From contig NZ_JACJRQ010000001.1 of assembly GCF_014697355.1 (NCBI RefSeq), positions 372,001-436,000 of the forward strand: a stretch of DNA of 64,000 nucleotides, in the 5' to 3' direction. This DNA is from Nostoc calcicola FACHB-3891. GTDB taxonomy: Bacteria; Cyanobacteriota; Cyanobacteriia; Cyanobacteriales; Nostocaceae. A program made the position numbers and the translations under genes. Below the pieces are notes generated by a model. The model was not told the origin of the DNA, searched no databases, and saw only the letters and a program-made list of their open reading frames with translations. Positions 20,301 through 32,300 of this stretch are shown here, piece by piece. The first letter of the stretch is position 1. Every line of letters begins with the position of its first letter.

Positions 20301-23300
20301 TTTCCAGGTAGTGAATAATTATGGCCCAACTGAAAATACTGTTGTCGCCACTTCCGGGATAGTACTTTGCGAACAACCCGATAATCAGATATCTCCACCT
20401 ATCGGTCGTCCCATTGCCAACGTCCAAGTCTACATTTTAGACGAGTATTTACAACCAGTTCCCGTTGGTGTGCCAGGAGAATTGCATATTGGTGGTGCTT
20501 CCTTAGCCCAAGGCTATCTCAACCGAACCGAGTTAACCCAAGAGAAATTCATCCAAAACCCCTTCAGTCAAAGCAGGGGAGCAGAAATTCTCCCCAGTCC
20601 CCAGTCCCCAGTCCCCAGTCCCCAGCTGTACAAAACAGGGGATTTGGTACGTTATTTGCCCGATGGCAACATTGAATACTTGGGACGTATCGACAATCAG
20701 GTAAAAATTCGTGGCTTCCGCATTGAATTGGGCGAAATTGAAGCAGTACTAAACCAAAATGTTGATGTGCAAGCATCTTGTGTTATTGCTCACGAAGATA
20801 CCCCAACAGAGAAGCGCTTAGTCGCCTACGTAGCACCGCACCAACACTCTACACTTGCAATTAGCGAATTGCGCCATTACCTGAAAGCAAAACTCCCAGA
20901 CTACATGGTGCCCCAGGCTTTTGTCATCTTGGAGTCAATGCCACTAACCCCCAATGGCAAAATAGACCGCCGTGCATTAAAAGCACCGGATTTACATCAT
21001 CAACTCAAAGACAAATATGTTGCCCCACGCACGCCTAGCGAAGAAATGCTGGCACAAATTTGGGCAACAGTCCTAAAAGTAGAGCAAGTGGGTATTTATG
21101 ATAACTTCTTTGAACTTGGCGGACACTCGCTACTAGCAACCCAACTTGTTTCATCTATCCGCTCTAAGTTCCAAGTAGAACTACCATTGCGTGAGTTGTT
21201 TGCCGCACCAACAGTAGCCGAATTGGCGCAAACAATTGGGCAGATACAGCAACAAAAGTTACAACTTATTTCCCCACCCATCTTAAAGCGGGCAAAGGAT
21301 GCAGAATTACCACTATCTTATGCCCAAACACGGCTGTGGTTTTTAGATCAGTTCGATCCCAACAGTGCTTTCTACAATATTCCCATAGCTTTGCGTCTAG
21401 TTGGAACTCTCAATCAAACTGCATTAGAACAAAGCTTACAAGAAATTATTCATCGTCACGAAGCGTTACGCACCAATTTCATCACAGTTGATGGAGAACC
21501 TTCTCAAATCATTCAAACAGAAAGTACTTGGACAGTATCAGTTGTTGACTTGCAGCATTTACCTACAAGCGAACAAGAAATTTCTTCTAAGCTTTTAGCA
21601 CAACAAGAAGCACTTCTTCCATTTGACCTAGCAAGACAAGCATTAGTCAGAGCAACATTGGTAGTGCTATCCGAGACAGAACACATATTGTTAATGTGTA
21701 TGCATCATGTTGTCTTTGATGGCTGGTCAATGGGTGTGTTTGTCCAAGAACTAGCGGCGCTGTATGGTGCTTATTCTCAAGGTCAGCACTCATCTTTACC
21801 AACACTGCCGATTCAGTACGCAGATTTCGCAATCTGGCAGCGACAATGGTTGCAAGGAGATGTACTGCAAAAGCAATTGAGTTATTGGGAAAAACAATTG
21901 GCAGATGCACCAGCTTTATTGTCGCTGCCCACAGACCGACCCAGACCTGCTGTGCAAACTTTCGCTGGTGCAACTCAAGAGTTTGCCCTGTCAATGGAAC
22001 TAACTCAAAGGCTGACAAAACTCAGCCGGGAGCAAGGGGCGACTTTGTTCATGACGCTGTTGGCAGCGTTTGATACGTTACTTTACCGCTACACAGAACA
22101 ATCAGATATTTTGGTGGGGACACCAATTGCTAACCGGAATCGCAGTGAAATAGAAGGGTTGATTGGCTTTTTTGTCAATACTTTAGTTTTGCGGACTGAT
22201 TTATCAGGCAACCCCAGTTTTTTGCAGTTGTTGACTCGCGTTCGGCAAATGGCAATGGAAGCACACTCTCATCAGGATTTGCCGTTTGAAATGTTGGTGG
22301 AAACATTACAGCCAGAACGGGATCTCAGCCATGCACCGCTGTTTCAGGTGGATTTTCTCCTGCAAAACGATCCCCTATCCCAAGTCGAACTGACTGGGTT
22401 AACTGTCAGTCAGTTGCCAATAGAAAGCGCCACGGCAAAATTCGATCTTACCTTGGCAATGGGGAACACTGGTAATGGATTGGTGGGTGTGTGGGAGTAC
22501 AACACTGATTTGTTTGATGCCAGCACGATCGCCAGAATGGCGGGTCATTTTGTCACACTGCTTGAAGCAATTGTGGCCAATCCTCATGAGCGAATTGACC
22601 AATTGCCAATGTTAACAGCAGTTGAGCAACGGCAGTTATTGGTTGAGTGGAACGATACTCAAGCGGATTACCCTTGGGATCGGTGTATTCATCAGTTGTT
22701 TGAGTCACAGTGTTTGAGTACACCCGATGCTGTGGCAGTGGTGTTTGAAAATCAACAGTTAACTTATCAACAGCTCAACAGCCAAGCGAATCAATTAGCA
22801 CATTACCTACAATCTCTGGGTGTGAAACCAGAGGTTTTGGTGGGGATTTATTTAGAGCGATCGCTATCCACGATCGTGGCATTGTTAGCCGTCCTCAAAG
22901 CTGGCGGCGCTTATGTCCCCCTAGATCCTGATTATCCCCACCAGCGATTAGCTGACATATCCCAAGACTCACAATTGTCTGTGCTGCTTACACAAGAGAC
23001 ATTGCTCAATTCCTTGCCAGCCGAAGGTGTACAAGTCATCGTCTTAGACAAAGAATCTGGGGTGCTGACAAATCAAAGTCAAGAAAATCCGGTGAGTGAA
23101 GTAAAACCAGAAAACTTGACTTGTATACTTTATACTTCTGGTTCCACTGGCAAACCCAAAGGCGTGATGCTGACTCACGCGGCTTTAGTTAGTCATAGCA
23201 GTGCAATTAGTGAAGTCTTTGGTTTGACTAGTAGCGATCGCGTTTTGCAGTTTGCGTCCTTCAGCTTTGATGTGGCAGCCGAAGAAATCTTCCCCACTTG

Positions 23301-26300
23301 GTTCAAAGGTGGAACTGTGGTTTTAAGACCAGCCCAAATGTTCCCAGATTTTGCCAGTTTTGCCCAATTCCTGGCCCAAGAAAAACTGACTGCGATTAAT
23401 ATCACCCCAGCTTACTGGCACGAATGGGCAGTTGCAGTATCTAAAGAAGATGCAACCGTACCGCAAACTTTGCGCTTAGTAGCCGTAGGTGGGGATGCAG
23501 TGCTACCAGAAACAGTAACAATCTGGCAGCAATTAGTAGGCGATCGCGTCAATTGTCTCAATGTCTACGGCCCCACCGAAGCCTCAGTAACAGCGATCGT
23601 CCACGATTTACTCGATCCCAAATCTTCACAAACCAATACAGTCCTAATTGGTCGTCCCATTGCCAATACCCAAGCCTACATCCTCGATCGCCATCTCCAA
23701 CCAGTACCAATAGGGGTCATCGGCGAATTGCACATAGGTGGCGTGCGTTTAGCACGAGGATACCTCAACCGCCCAGAATTGACAGAAGAAAAATTTCTGC
23801 CCAACCCGTTTGGCGATTTTGGATTGCCGATTTTAGATTTGGGATTAGGGAATAGGAATGAGAATTTAGAATCCTCTCAAACTACAGAATCAGAAAACAA
23901 ATCCAATAATCCCAAATCCAAAATTCCAAATCCAAAATTATATAAAACAGGTGACTTAGCCCGTTATCTGCCAGATGGTAACATTGAGTGCTTTGGACGC
24001 ATCGACAATCAAGTAAAAATCCGGGGATTCCGCATTGAGTTGGGAGAAATTGAAGCGGTACTCAACCAACATATTGATGTGCAGATATCTTGTGTCATCA
24101 TCCGTGAAGATGCAGTTGGGGATAAACGCTTAGTTGCCTACGTGGTCCCCTACGAGCAAAAGATACCCACAATTAGCGAACTGCGTCAGTTCCTCTCTAG
24201 TAAGCTGCCTCTTTACATGGTGCCCCAGGCTTTCGTGATGCTGGAGTCTCTACCCCTAACAGCAAACCGCAAAGTAGACCGCCGCGCCTTACCAGCACCG
24301 GATTTACATCATCAACTCAAAGACAAATATGTAGCCCCACGCACCCCAGTGGAAGAAATGCTGGCACTGATTTGGGCGCAAGTGCTGAAAGTAGAGCAAG
24401 TCGGCATACATGATAACTTCTTTGAAATGGGCGGACACTCACTACTCGCAACACAACTGGTTTCCCGCATCCGCAACACTTTCAAAGTAGAACTGCCCTT
24501 GCGGACTTTGTTTGCAGCCGCAACAGTTGAGCAATTAGCGCGATCGATTGAGCAGTTGCAGCAAGAGAATTTAGAACTAACTTCCCCGCCAATCTTAAGG
24601 CGGGCGGAAAATGCCACAATTACACTGTCTTATGCTCAACAGCGTTTGTGGTTTTTAGAACAGTTACAGCCCAATAGCGCCTTATACAACATCCCCCTAG
24701 CTTTGCGTCTAGTCGGAACTCTCAATAGAAGTGCCTTAGAACAAAGCTTGCAAGAAATAATTGCACGTCATGAAGCGTTACGCACCAACTTCATCGCCGT
24801 TGATGGTAAAGCAACCCAAATTATTAGGGAATGGGGAATAGAAAGAACTTCCGATCTGTTAGCACCTACAGATTGGCAAGTCTCTGTTGTTGAGTTGCAA
24901 CATCTGCCAAGGAGTGAGCAAGAAACAACTGCACAGGATTTAGTGCAACAACAAGCGAGCCTACCCTTTGACTTAGCAACACAAGCATTGGTGAGAGCAA
25001 CATTGCTAGTGCTTAATGAGACAGAACACATATTGAGTGTGTGTATGCACCACATTGTCTCTGATGAATGGTCAGTGGAAGTGTTTGTCCAAGAATTCAC
25101 AGCGTTGTACAGTGCTTATTCCCAAGGTCAGCTTTCTACTTTAGCGCCATTACCAATTCAGTATGCAGATTTTGCACTATGGCAGAGACAGTGGTTGCAA
25201 GGAGATGTCCTGCAAAGCCAATTGAATTACTGGCAACAACAACTCAAAGACGCACCAGCTTTATTACCTCTGCCAACAGACAGATCCAGACCGGCAGTAC
25301 AGACTTTCGCTGGCGCACATCAAAAATTTGAGCTTTCACTTGAGTTAAGCCAAAGGTTGGCACAACTAAGTCAGCAACAAGGGGCGACTTTGTTCATGAC
25401 GCTGTTGGCAGCTTATGATACTTTACTTTACCGCTACACAGGACAGGCAGATATTTTGGTGGGTACACCAATTGCTAACCGCAATCGCAGTGAAATAGAA
25501 GGGTTGATTGGCTTTTTTGTCAATACCTTAGTGATGCGGACAGATTTATCTCTGAATCCCAGTTTTAGCGATTTATTAGGTCGTGTTCGGGAAATGGCAC
25601 TGCAAGCCTATGCTCATCAGGACTTGCCCTTTGAAATGCTGGTGGAAGTATTGCAGCCCCAGCGGAATTTAAGCCATACACCTCTGTTCCAAGTGGCGTT
25701 TTTGTTTCAGAATACCCCTACGTCTGCTGTAGAACTGAGTGGGTTAACTATAAGTGATTTCCCAACAGAAAATGTCACTGCCAAATTCGATCTTACCTTG
25801 GCGATCGCTAACACTGCGACTGGATTGGTGGGAGTATGGGAGTACAATACCGACTTGTTCGATCGCACCACGATCGCCAGAATGGCAAATCATTTTGTGA
25901 CACTGCTTGAGGGAATTGTGGCAAATCCCCAACAGCCCATTTCCCAATTGCCGATGTTAACAGCAGTTGAGCAGCAGCAGTTATTATTTGACTGGAATGA
26001 TACACGGGTGGATTACCCCCAAGATAAATCTATTCATCAGTTGTTTGAGGAGCAAGTAGAACGCACCCCAGATGCAGTGGCGGTGGTGTTGGAAAACGAA
26101 CAACTCACCTACGCCCAATTGAATTGTCGTGCAAACCAATTGGCGCATTACTTGCGGTCTTTGGGTGTGGGAGCCGATGAGCTGGTGGGTATTTGTGTAG
26201 AGCGATCGCCTTTGATGGTGGTGGGATTACTAGGCATTCTCAAAGCTGGTGGAGCTTACGTGCCGCTCGATCCAGAGTATCCCCAAGAACGCCTACAATT

Positions 26301-29300
26301 TATGCTGGGAGACACTCAGGTAAAAGTTCTGTTAACTCAAGAAAAATTGCTAGAGTCTGTTCCTCAACATCAAGCCCGTGTCATCTCCTTAGACACAGAC
26401 TGGCACACTATTAATCAAGCAAATCAAAATAATCTCGATAGCAAAGGTAGTGCATTCAACCTAGCTTATGTAATTTACACCTCCGGTTCCACAGGCACAC
26501 CCAAGGGAGTAGTCGTTACTCATCAGGCTGTAAATCGATTGGTTTTCAACACGAACTACATACAGCTGACAGCCGATGATCGCGTTGCTCAAGCAGCAAA
26601 TATTGCTTTTGATGCTGCAACCTTTGAAATTTGGGGAGCATTGCTTTGCGGAGCCAAGCTAGTCATCATCCCCAAATCAGTATTGCTTTCACCGCAAGAA
26701 TTTGCTGTTAATTTGCGCTCCCATGAGGTCAGCGTTTTATTCTTAACCACAGCTTTATTCAATCAGTTAGCAAGTTTAGTCCCGCAAGCATTTGGTTCCC
26801 TACGATATCTACTATTTGGTGGTGAAGCAGCCGATCCCTTCTGGCTACAAGAAGTATTAGACAAAGGCGCTCCACAGCAGCTACTTAATCTCTATGGACC
26901 AACAGAGAATACCACATTTTCTTCTTGGTATTTGGTAGAGAACTTACTAGCTACAGCGACAACCGTTCCCATTGGTCGTCCCATTGCCAACACGCAAATC
27001 TACATCCTTGACCAATATCTACAACCAGTACCCGTAGGTGTACCAGGAGAATTGTACCTTGGTGGTGCTGGATTGGCACGAGGTTATCTCAATCGACCTG
27101 AGTTAACACAAGAGAAATTCATTGCCAATCCCTTCGGAGGAAGCAGGGGAGCAGGGGAGCAGGGGAGCAGGGGAGCAGGGGAGCAGTCTTTCCCCTCTGC
27201 CCCCCATCTCCTCTGCCCCTCTGCCTCTTCCGAGCGTCTCTATAAAACTGGAGATTTAGCACGCTACTTGAGTGACGGCAATATCGAGTTTCTCGGTCGG
27301 ATCGACAATCAGGTAAAAATTCGTGGTTTCCGCATTGAATTGGGAGAAATTGAAGCTGCGCTGTCCCAACTAAAAGAAGTAAAGCAAGCACTAGTCGTTG
27401 CACGGGAAGACCAACCGAATAACAAACGCCTAGTAGCTTATGTTGTACCCCAACAGCAAAACCTCAAATCATCAAAGAAACCAGAAAATTTATCAGCAGA
27501 CAAAGTAGAACTATGGCCATCTATAGCTGAATACTATGTCTATGATGATTTACTCTATTACGTTATGACCAATGACCATCGACGCAACGATAGTTATAAA
27601 GTAGCGATTAATCAATTGGTCAAAGATAAAATAGTCGTTGAAATCGGCACAGGTAAAGATGCAATCTTATCCAGATTTTGTGTCGAAGGCGGTGCCAAGA
27701 AAGTTTATGCAATTGAAAGAAGTGAAGAAACCTACCGCAAAGCAAGAGCTTGTATTGAAAAATTAGGTTTAGCAGACAAAATCACAGTCATTCATGGAGA
27801 TGCAACGAAAGTCGATCTCCCAGAACTCGCTGATGTTTGCGTCTCAGAAATCGTGGGAGCAATTGGCGGCTCTGAAGGAGCAGCAGTAATTATTAATAAC
27901 ACAAGAAAATTTCTCAAGCCTGATGGTTTGATGATTCCTGAAAGAAGTGTGACTAAGATGGCTGCTGTTACCGTCCCAGATGAAATATTACACAACCCCA
28001 AATTTGCTGAAACCCCCACATATTACACCAAACAAATCTTTAACCAAGTCGGATATCCATTTGATTTAAGGGTATGTATCAAAAAATTCCCCCAAGCAAA
28101 TGTTCTATCCACTGTAGATATTTTGGAAGACTTGAACTTTAATGAATTTATTAGCCCAGAATTTTCTCATGAAGTGAAATTGGAAATTCAAAAACCTGGG
28201 CGAATGGATGGGTTTTTAGTCTGGTTGAATTTGCATACCATTGCCGGAGAAGAAATAGATATTCTCGAACATGAGTATTGCTGGCTTCCTGTTTATTTTC
28301 CGGTATTTGAACCAGGAATTAAGGTGGATTCAGGTGATGTAATTCAAGCAGTTTGTTCCCGGACACTCTGCGAAAATAACCTAAACCCAGATTATAAAAT
28401 TCAAGGGCATTTACTGAAAAAGAATGGAGAAATCATTAACTTTGAATATGTCTCCTATCACTATAAAAATAATTTCCAGCAAACACCTTTCTATCAAAGA
28501 TTATTTGCTAATTATGGCAATGTAAAAAATAATGACCCCAATAATTTAGCTCAAACTTTAAGAGCGAAGCTCAAGAAACTCTTGCCCGACTACACGATCC
28601 CCTCCAGTTTTGTGGTGCTGGAGAACCTGCCCCTCACACCAAACGGCAAAATAGACTACCGTGCCCTACCAAAACCTGAGCTAACTGTTCTGAGTGAAGC
28701 TGATTATGTCATGCCAAATACAGAAGCGGAAAAAATCATTGCTGGTATTTGGCAAACAGCACTACAAGTAGAAAAGGTGGGCGTTCACGATAATTTCTTT
28801 GAACTTGGGGGACATTCCCTGATAGCGACTCAAGTAATTTCTCGCTTGCAGTCAGCTTTTGGGATTTCGTTGCCATTGCGTTATATCTTTGAGTCACCGA
28901 CAGTTGCCCAGTTAAGTGAACTGATATTAAGTGAACTGCAAACTGGTTCAGGTCTGGCGGTGCCAGCAATTCTACCCGTTTCCAGAGATACAGACATCCC
29001 TCTATCTTGGGCGCAGGAACGTCTGTGGTTTGTGCATCAATTGTCAGGCGAAAGTGATGCCTACACAATAGATTTCACCGTGCGTTTGGTGGGAAATCTC
29101 AATCCCAAAGCTTTGGAACAAGCCTTTGGTTCGATAGTGCAGCGCCATGAACCCCTGCGGACTCGGTTTGAAATGAAGGACAACAAGCCAGTCCAGGCGA
29201 TCGCCCCCAGTATGAGCATAAGCTTACCAGTGGTCGATCTCCAGAATCTGCCAGACCCCGAAAAACAAGTACAGCAACTGGTAACAGCAGAAGCCAGCCA

Positions 29301-32300
29301 ACCATTCGATCTAGTCAATGGTCCTGTGCTGCGAGTCAAGCTTTGGCAAGTTGCAGCTGACGAGTATGTGTTGCTATTTGCGATTCACCATATTGCGGCT
29401 GATGGTTGGTCGATGGGGATTTTAATTGGCGAACTGTCAGCCTATTATCGAGCTATTTCAACAGGTAGTTCTGCCCTTTTACCAGAGTTACCTGTACAGT
29501 ATGCCGACTTTTCCGTATGGCAGCGTCAGTGGCTGACAAATCAAGTACTAGAGCGTCAGTTAAACTACTGGAAAAAACAGTTAACGGGAGCGCCGCCTCT
29601 ATTAGAATTACCCACAGACCGCCCCCGCCCAGCTATACAGACTTTCCGAGGCGGTACAGAGCAACTGCAATTAGATTCCTTGCTCACACAGCAGCTCAAA
29701 AAGCTCTCTCTTGAGTCGGGAAGCACGCTGTTTATGACACTGCTGGCGGGTTTTGTGGTTTTAATGTCTCGCTACAGCGGACAAACGGATCTTGTAGTTG
29801 GTTCACCGATCGCCAATCGCAACCGCACAGAAATAGAAGGGTTAATTGGCTTTTTTGTCAATAGTCTGGCACTGAGATTCAATTTATCCCAAAAACCGAC
29901 CTTTGCAGACTTACTGGCACAGGTGCGACGGGTGACTCAAGAGGCATACGACCATCAAGATTTGCCCTTCGAGATGTTAGTCGAAGAGTTGCAAGTGGAG
30001 CGCAACCTCGATCGCAACCCACTGGCGCAGGTGGTGTTTGCCCTCCAGAATGCTCCCACCTCCCCCTGGGATCTGCCTGATGTCAAAGTTGAAGGGATGC
30101 CTTCGGGACTTGACTCAGTTCGGCTTGACCTAGAAGTTTACTTGTGGGATGCACCATCCGGTCTTGTGGGCTTTTGCTCTTACAACAAAGATTTATTTGA
30201 TGCAGCAACAATTGCCCGGATGATGCAACATTTCCAGAATTTGCTGGTGGCGATCGTTGATAATCCCCAGCAACCAGTGGCATTATTGCCCTTGCTCAGC
30301 CAGCAGGAACGCCATCAATTATTAGTGGAGTGGAATGATACTCAAGCAGACTATCCGCAGAATCACTGTATTCATCAGTTATTTGAAGAACAGGTAGCAC
30401 TTACCCCAGATGCAGTAGCGGTGGTATTTGAAAATCAACAACTCACCTACCACGAGTTAAATTGTCGCGCTAACCAGTTAGCTCATCACCTGCGGTCTTT
30501 GGGAGTGGGAGCAGATGTACTGGTGGGGTTGTGTGTGGAGCGATCGCTTTTCATGGCGATCGGGCTATTGGGGATTCTCAAGGCGGGTGGTGCTTACGTG
30601 CCCCTTGACCCAGAATATCCCAGCGATCGCCTCAGCTTTATGCTAGAGGACACTCAAGTTTCACTACTGGTGACTCAACAGCGACTTGTTGAGAAATTAC
30701 CTGCAAATCAAGCACATCTGGTTTTATTAGATGAAATTTGGGCAGAAATTGCCGAAAACAACCAAAATAACCTAGCTATTGAAGTCACGGCTTCTCATCT
30801 AGCCAATGTGATTTACACCAGCGGTTCCACAGGTAAACCTAAAGGAGTAATGGTTGAGCATCGGGGATTGTGCAACCTCGCTCAAGCTCAGATTCAGGCT
30901 TTTGATGTACATCAGGATAATCGGGTTCTCCAGTTTGCTTCCTTCAGCTTTGATGCTTGCATATCAGAAATCTTGATGACTTTGGGAGCAGGGGCAACAC
31001 TTTACCTGGGAACAAAAGACTCAATCATGCCAGGTACGCCGTTAATCGAGCGACTGCGCGATGATGGCATTACCCATGTCACCCTACCACCATCAGCCCT
31101 GGCAGTCCTGCCAACTGAAGAACTCAAACCCCTGCAAACAATCATTGTCGCCGGCGAAGCTTGTACTGTGGAACTGATGAAACAATGGTCAGTGGAAAGA
31201 AACTTCTTCAACGCTTATGGACCCACAGAAGCCAGCGTCTGCGCCACGATCGCCAAATGCGCTCAAGAAGACGAAAAAGTGACCATTGGTCGTCCAATTG
31301 CAAATGTGCAAATCTACATTTTAGACTCCCACGCAAACCCAGTGCCGATTGGTGTAGCAGGAGAACTGCACATTGGTGGTGTAGGCCTAGCAAGGGGCTA
31401 TCTCAACCGTGTGGAATTGACAACTGAGAAATTCATTGTCAATCCCTTCGATCTAAGCAGGGAAGCAGAAATTCTTCCTAATTCCCAATCCCCATTACCT
31501 CTTATCCCCAGTCCCCAGTCCCCAGTCCCCAATCCCCAATCCCCAGTCCCCAATCCCCGACTTTACAAAACTGGGGACTTAGCACGTTATTTACCCGATG
31601 GTAACATTGAATACCTGGGACGCATCGACAATCAAGTTAAGGTGCGTGGCTTCCGCATCGAATTAGGGGAAATTGAAGGAGTTTTGAGCCAACATCCCTT
31701 GGTACAGTCAGGTGTCGCCGTCGCCAGAGTTGATAACACTGGTGATAAACAACTGGTGGCTTACTTAGTGCCGGCTCTGAAAAACAAAGTATTACCCCAA
31801 GAACTGGCTCAATGGCAGAGTGAGTACGTTACTGACTGGCAAATGCTTTATGAGCAAGCATACGGGCAACCTCAAACATCTATAGAAGACCCCACGTTCA
31901 ATATTAGTGGTTGGAATAGTTCGTACACCAAGGAAGCAATCCCAGCCCACGAAATGCAGGAGTGGGTTGAGAGTACAGTGGGTCGAATTCTATCTCTGTC
32001 ACCACAGCGAGTATTAGAAATTGGTTGTGGTACGGGGTTATTGCTATCGCGGGTTGCTCCCAAGTGCCTTGAGTATTGGGGATGTGATTATTCCAGCGCC
32101 GCCCTACAACACGTTGAGCAAGTATGTAAAACGGTGTTAGGTCTAGATAATGTGCGCTTGCTGCACCAAATGGCGGATAACTTTACTCTTATCCCCAAAG
32201 GAGAATTCGATACTGTAGTTATTAACTCAGTAGTGCAGTACTTCCCCAGTGTGGAGTATTTGTTGCAGGTGATAGAAGGAGCGATCGCGGCGATCGGCGA

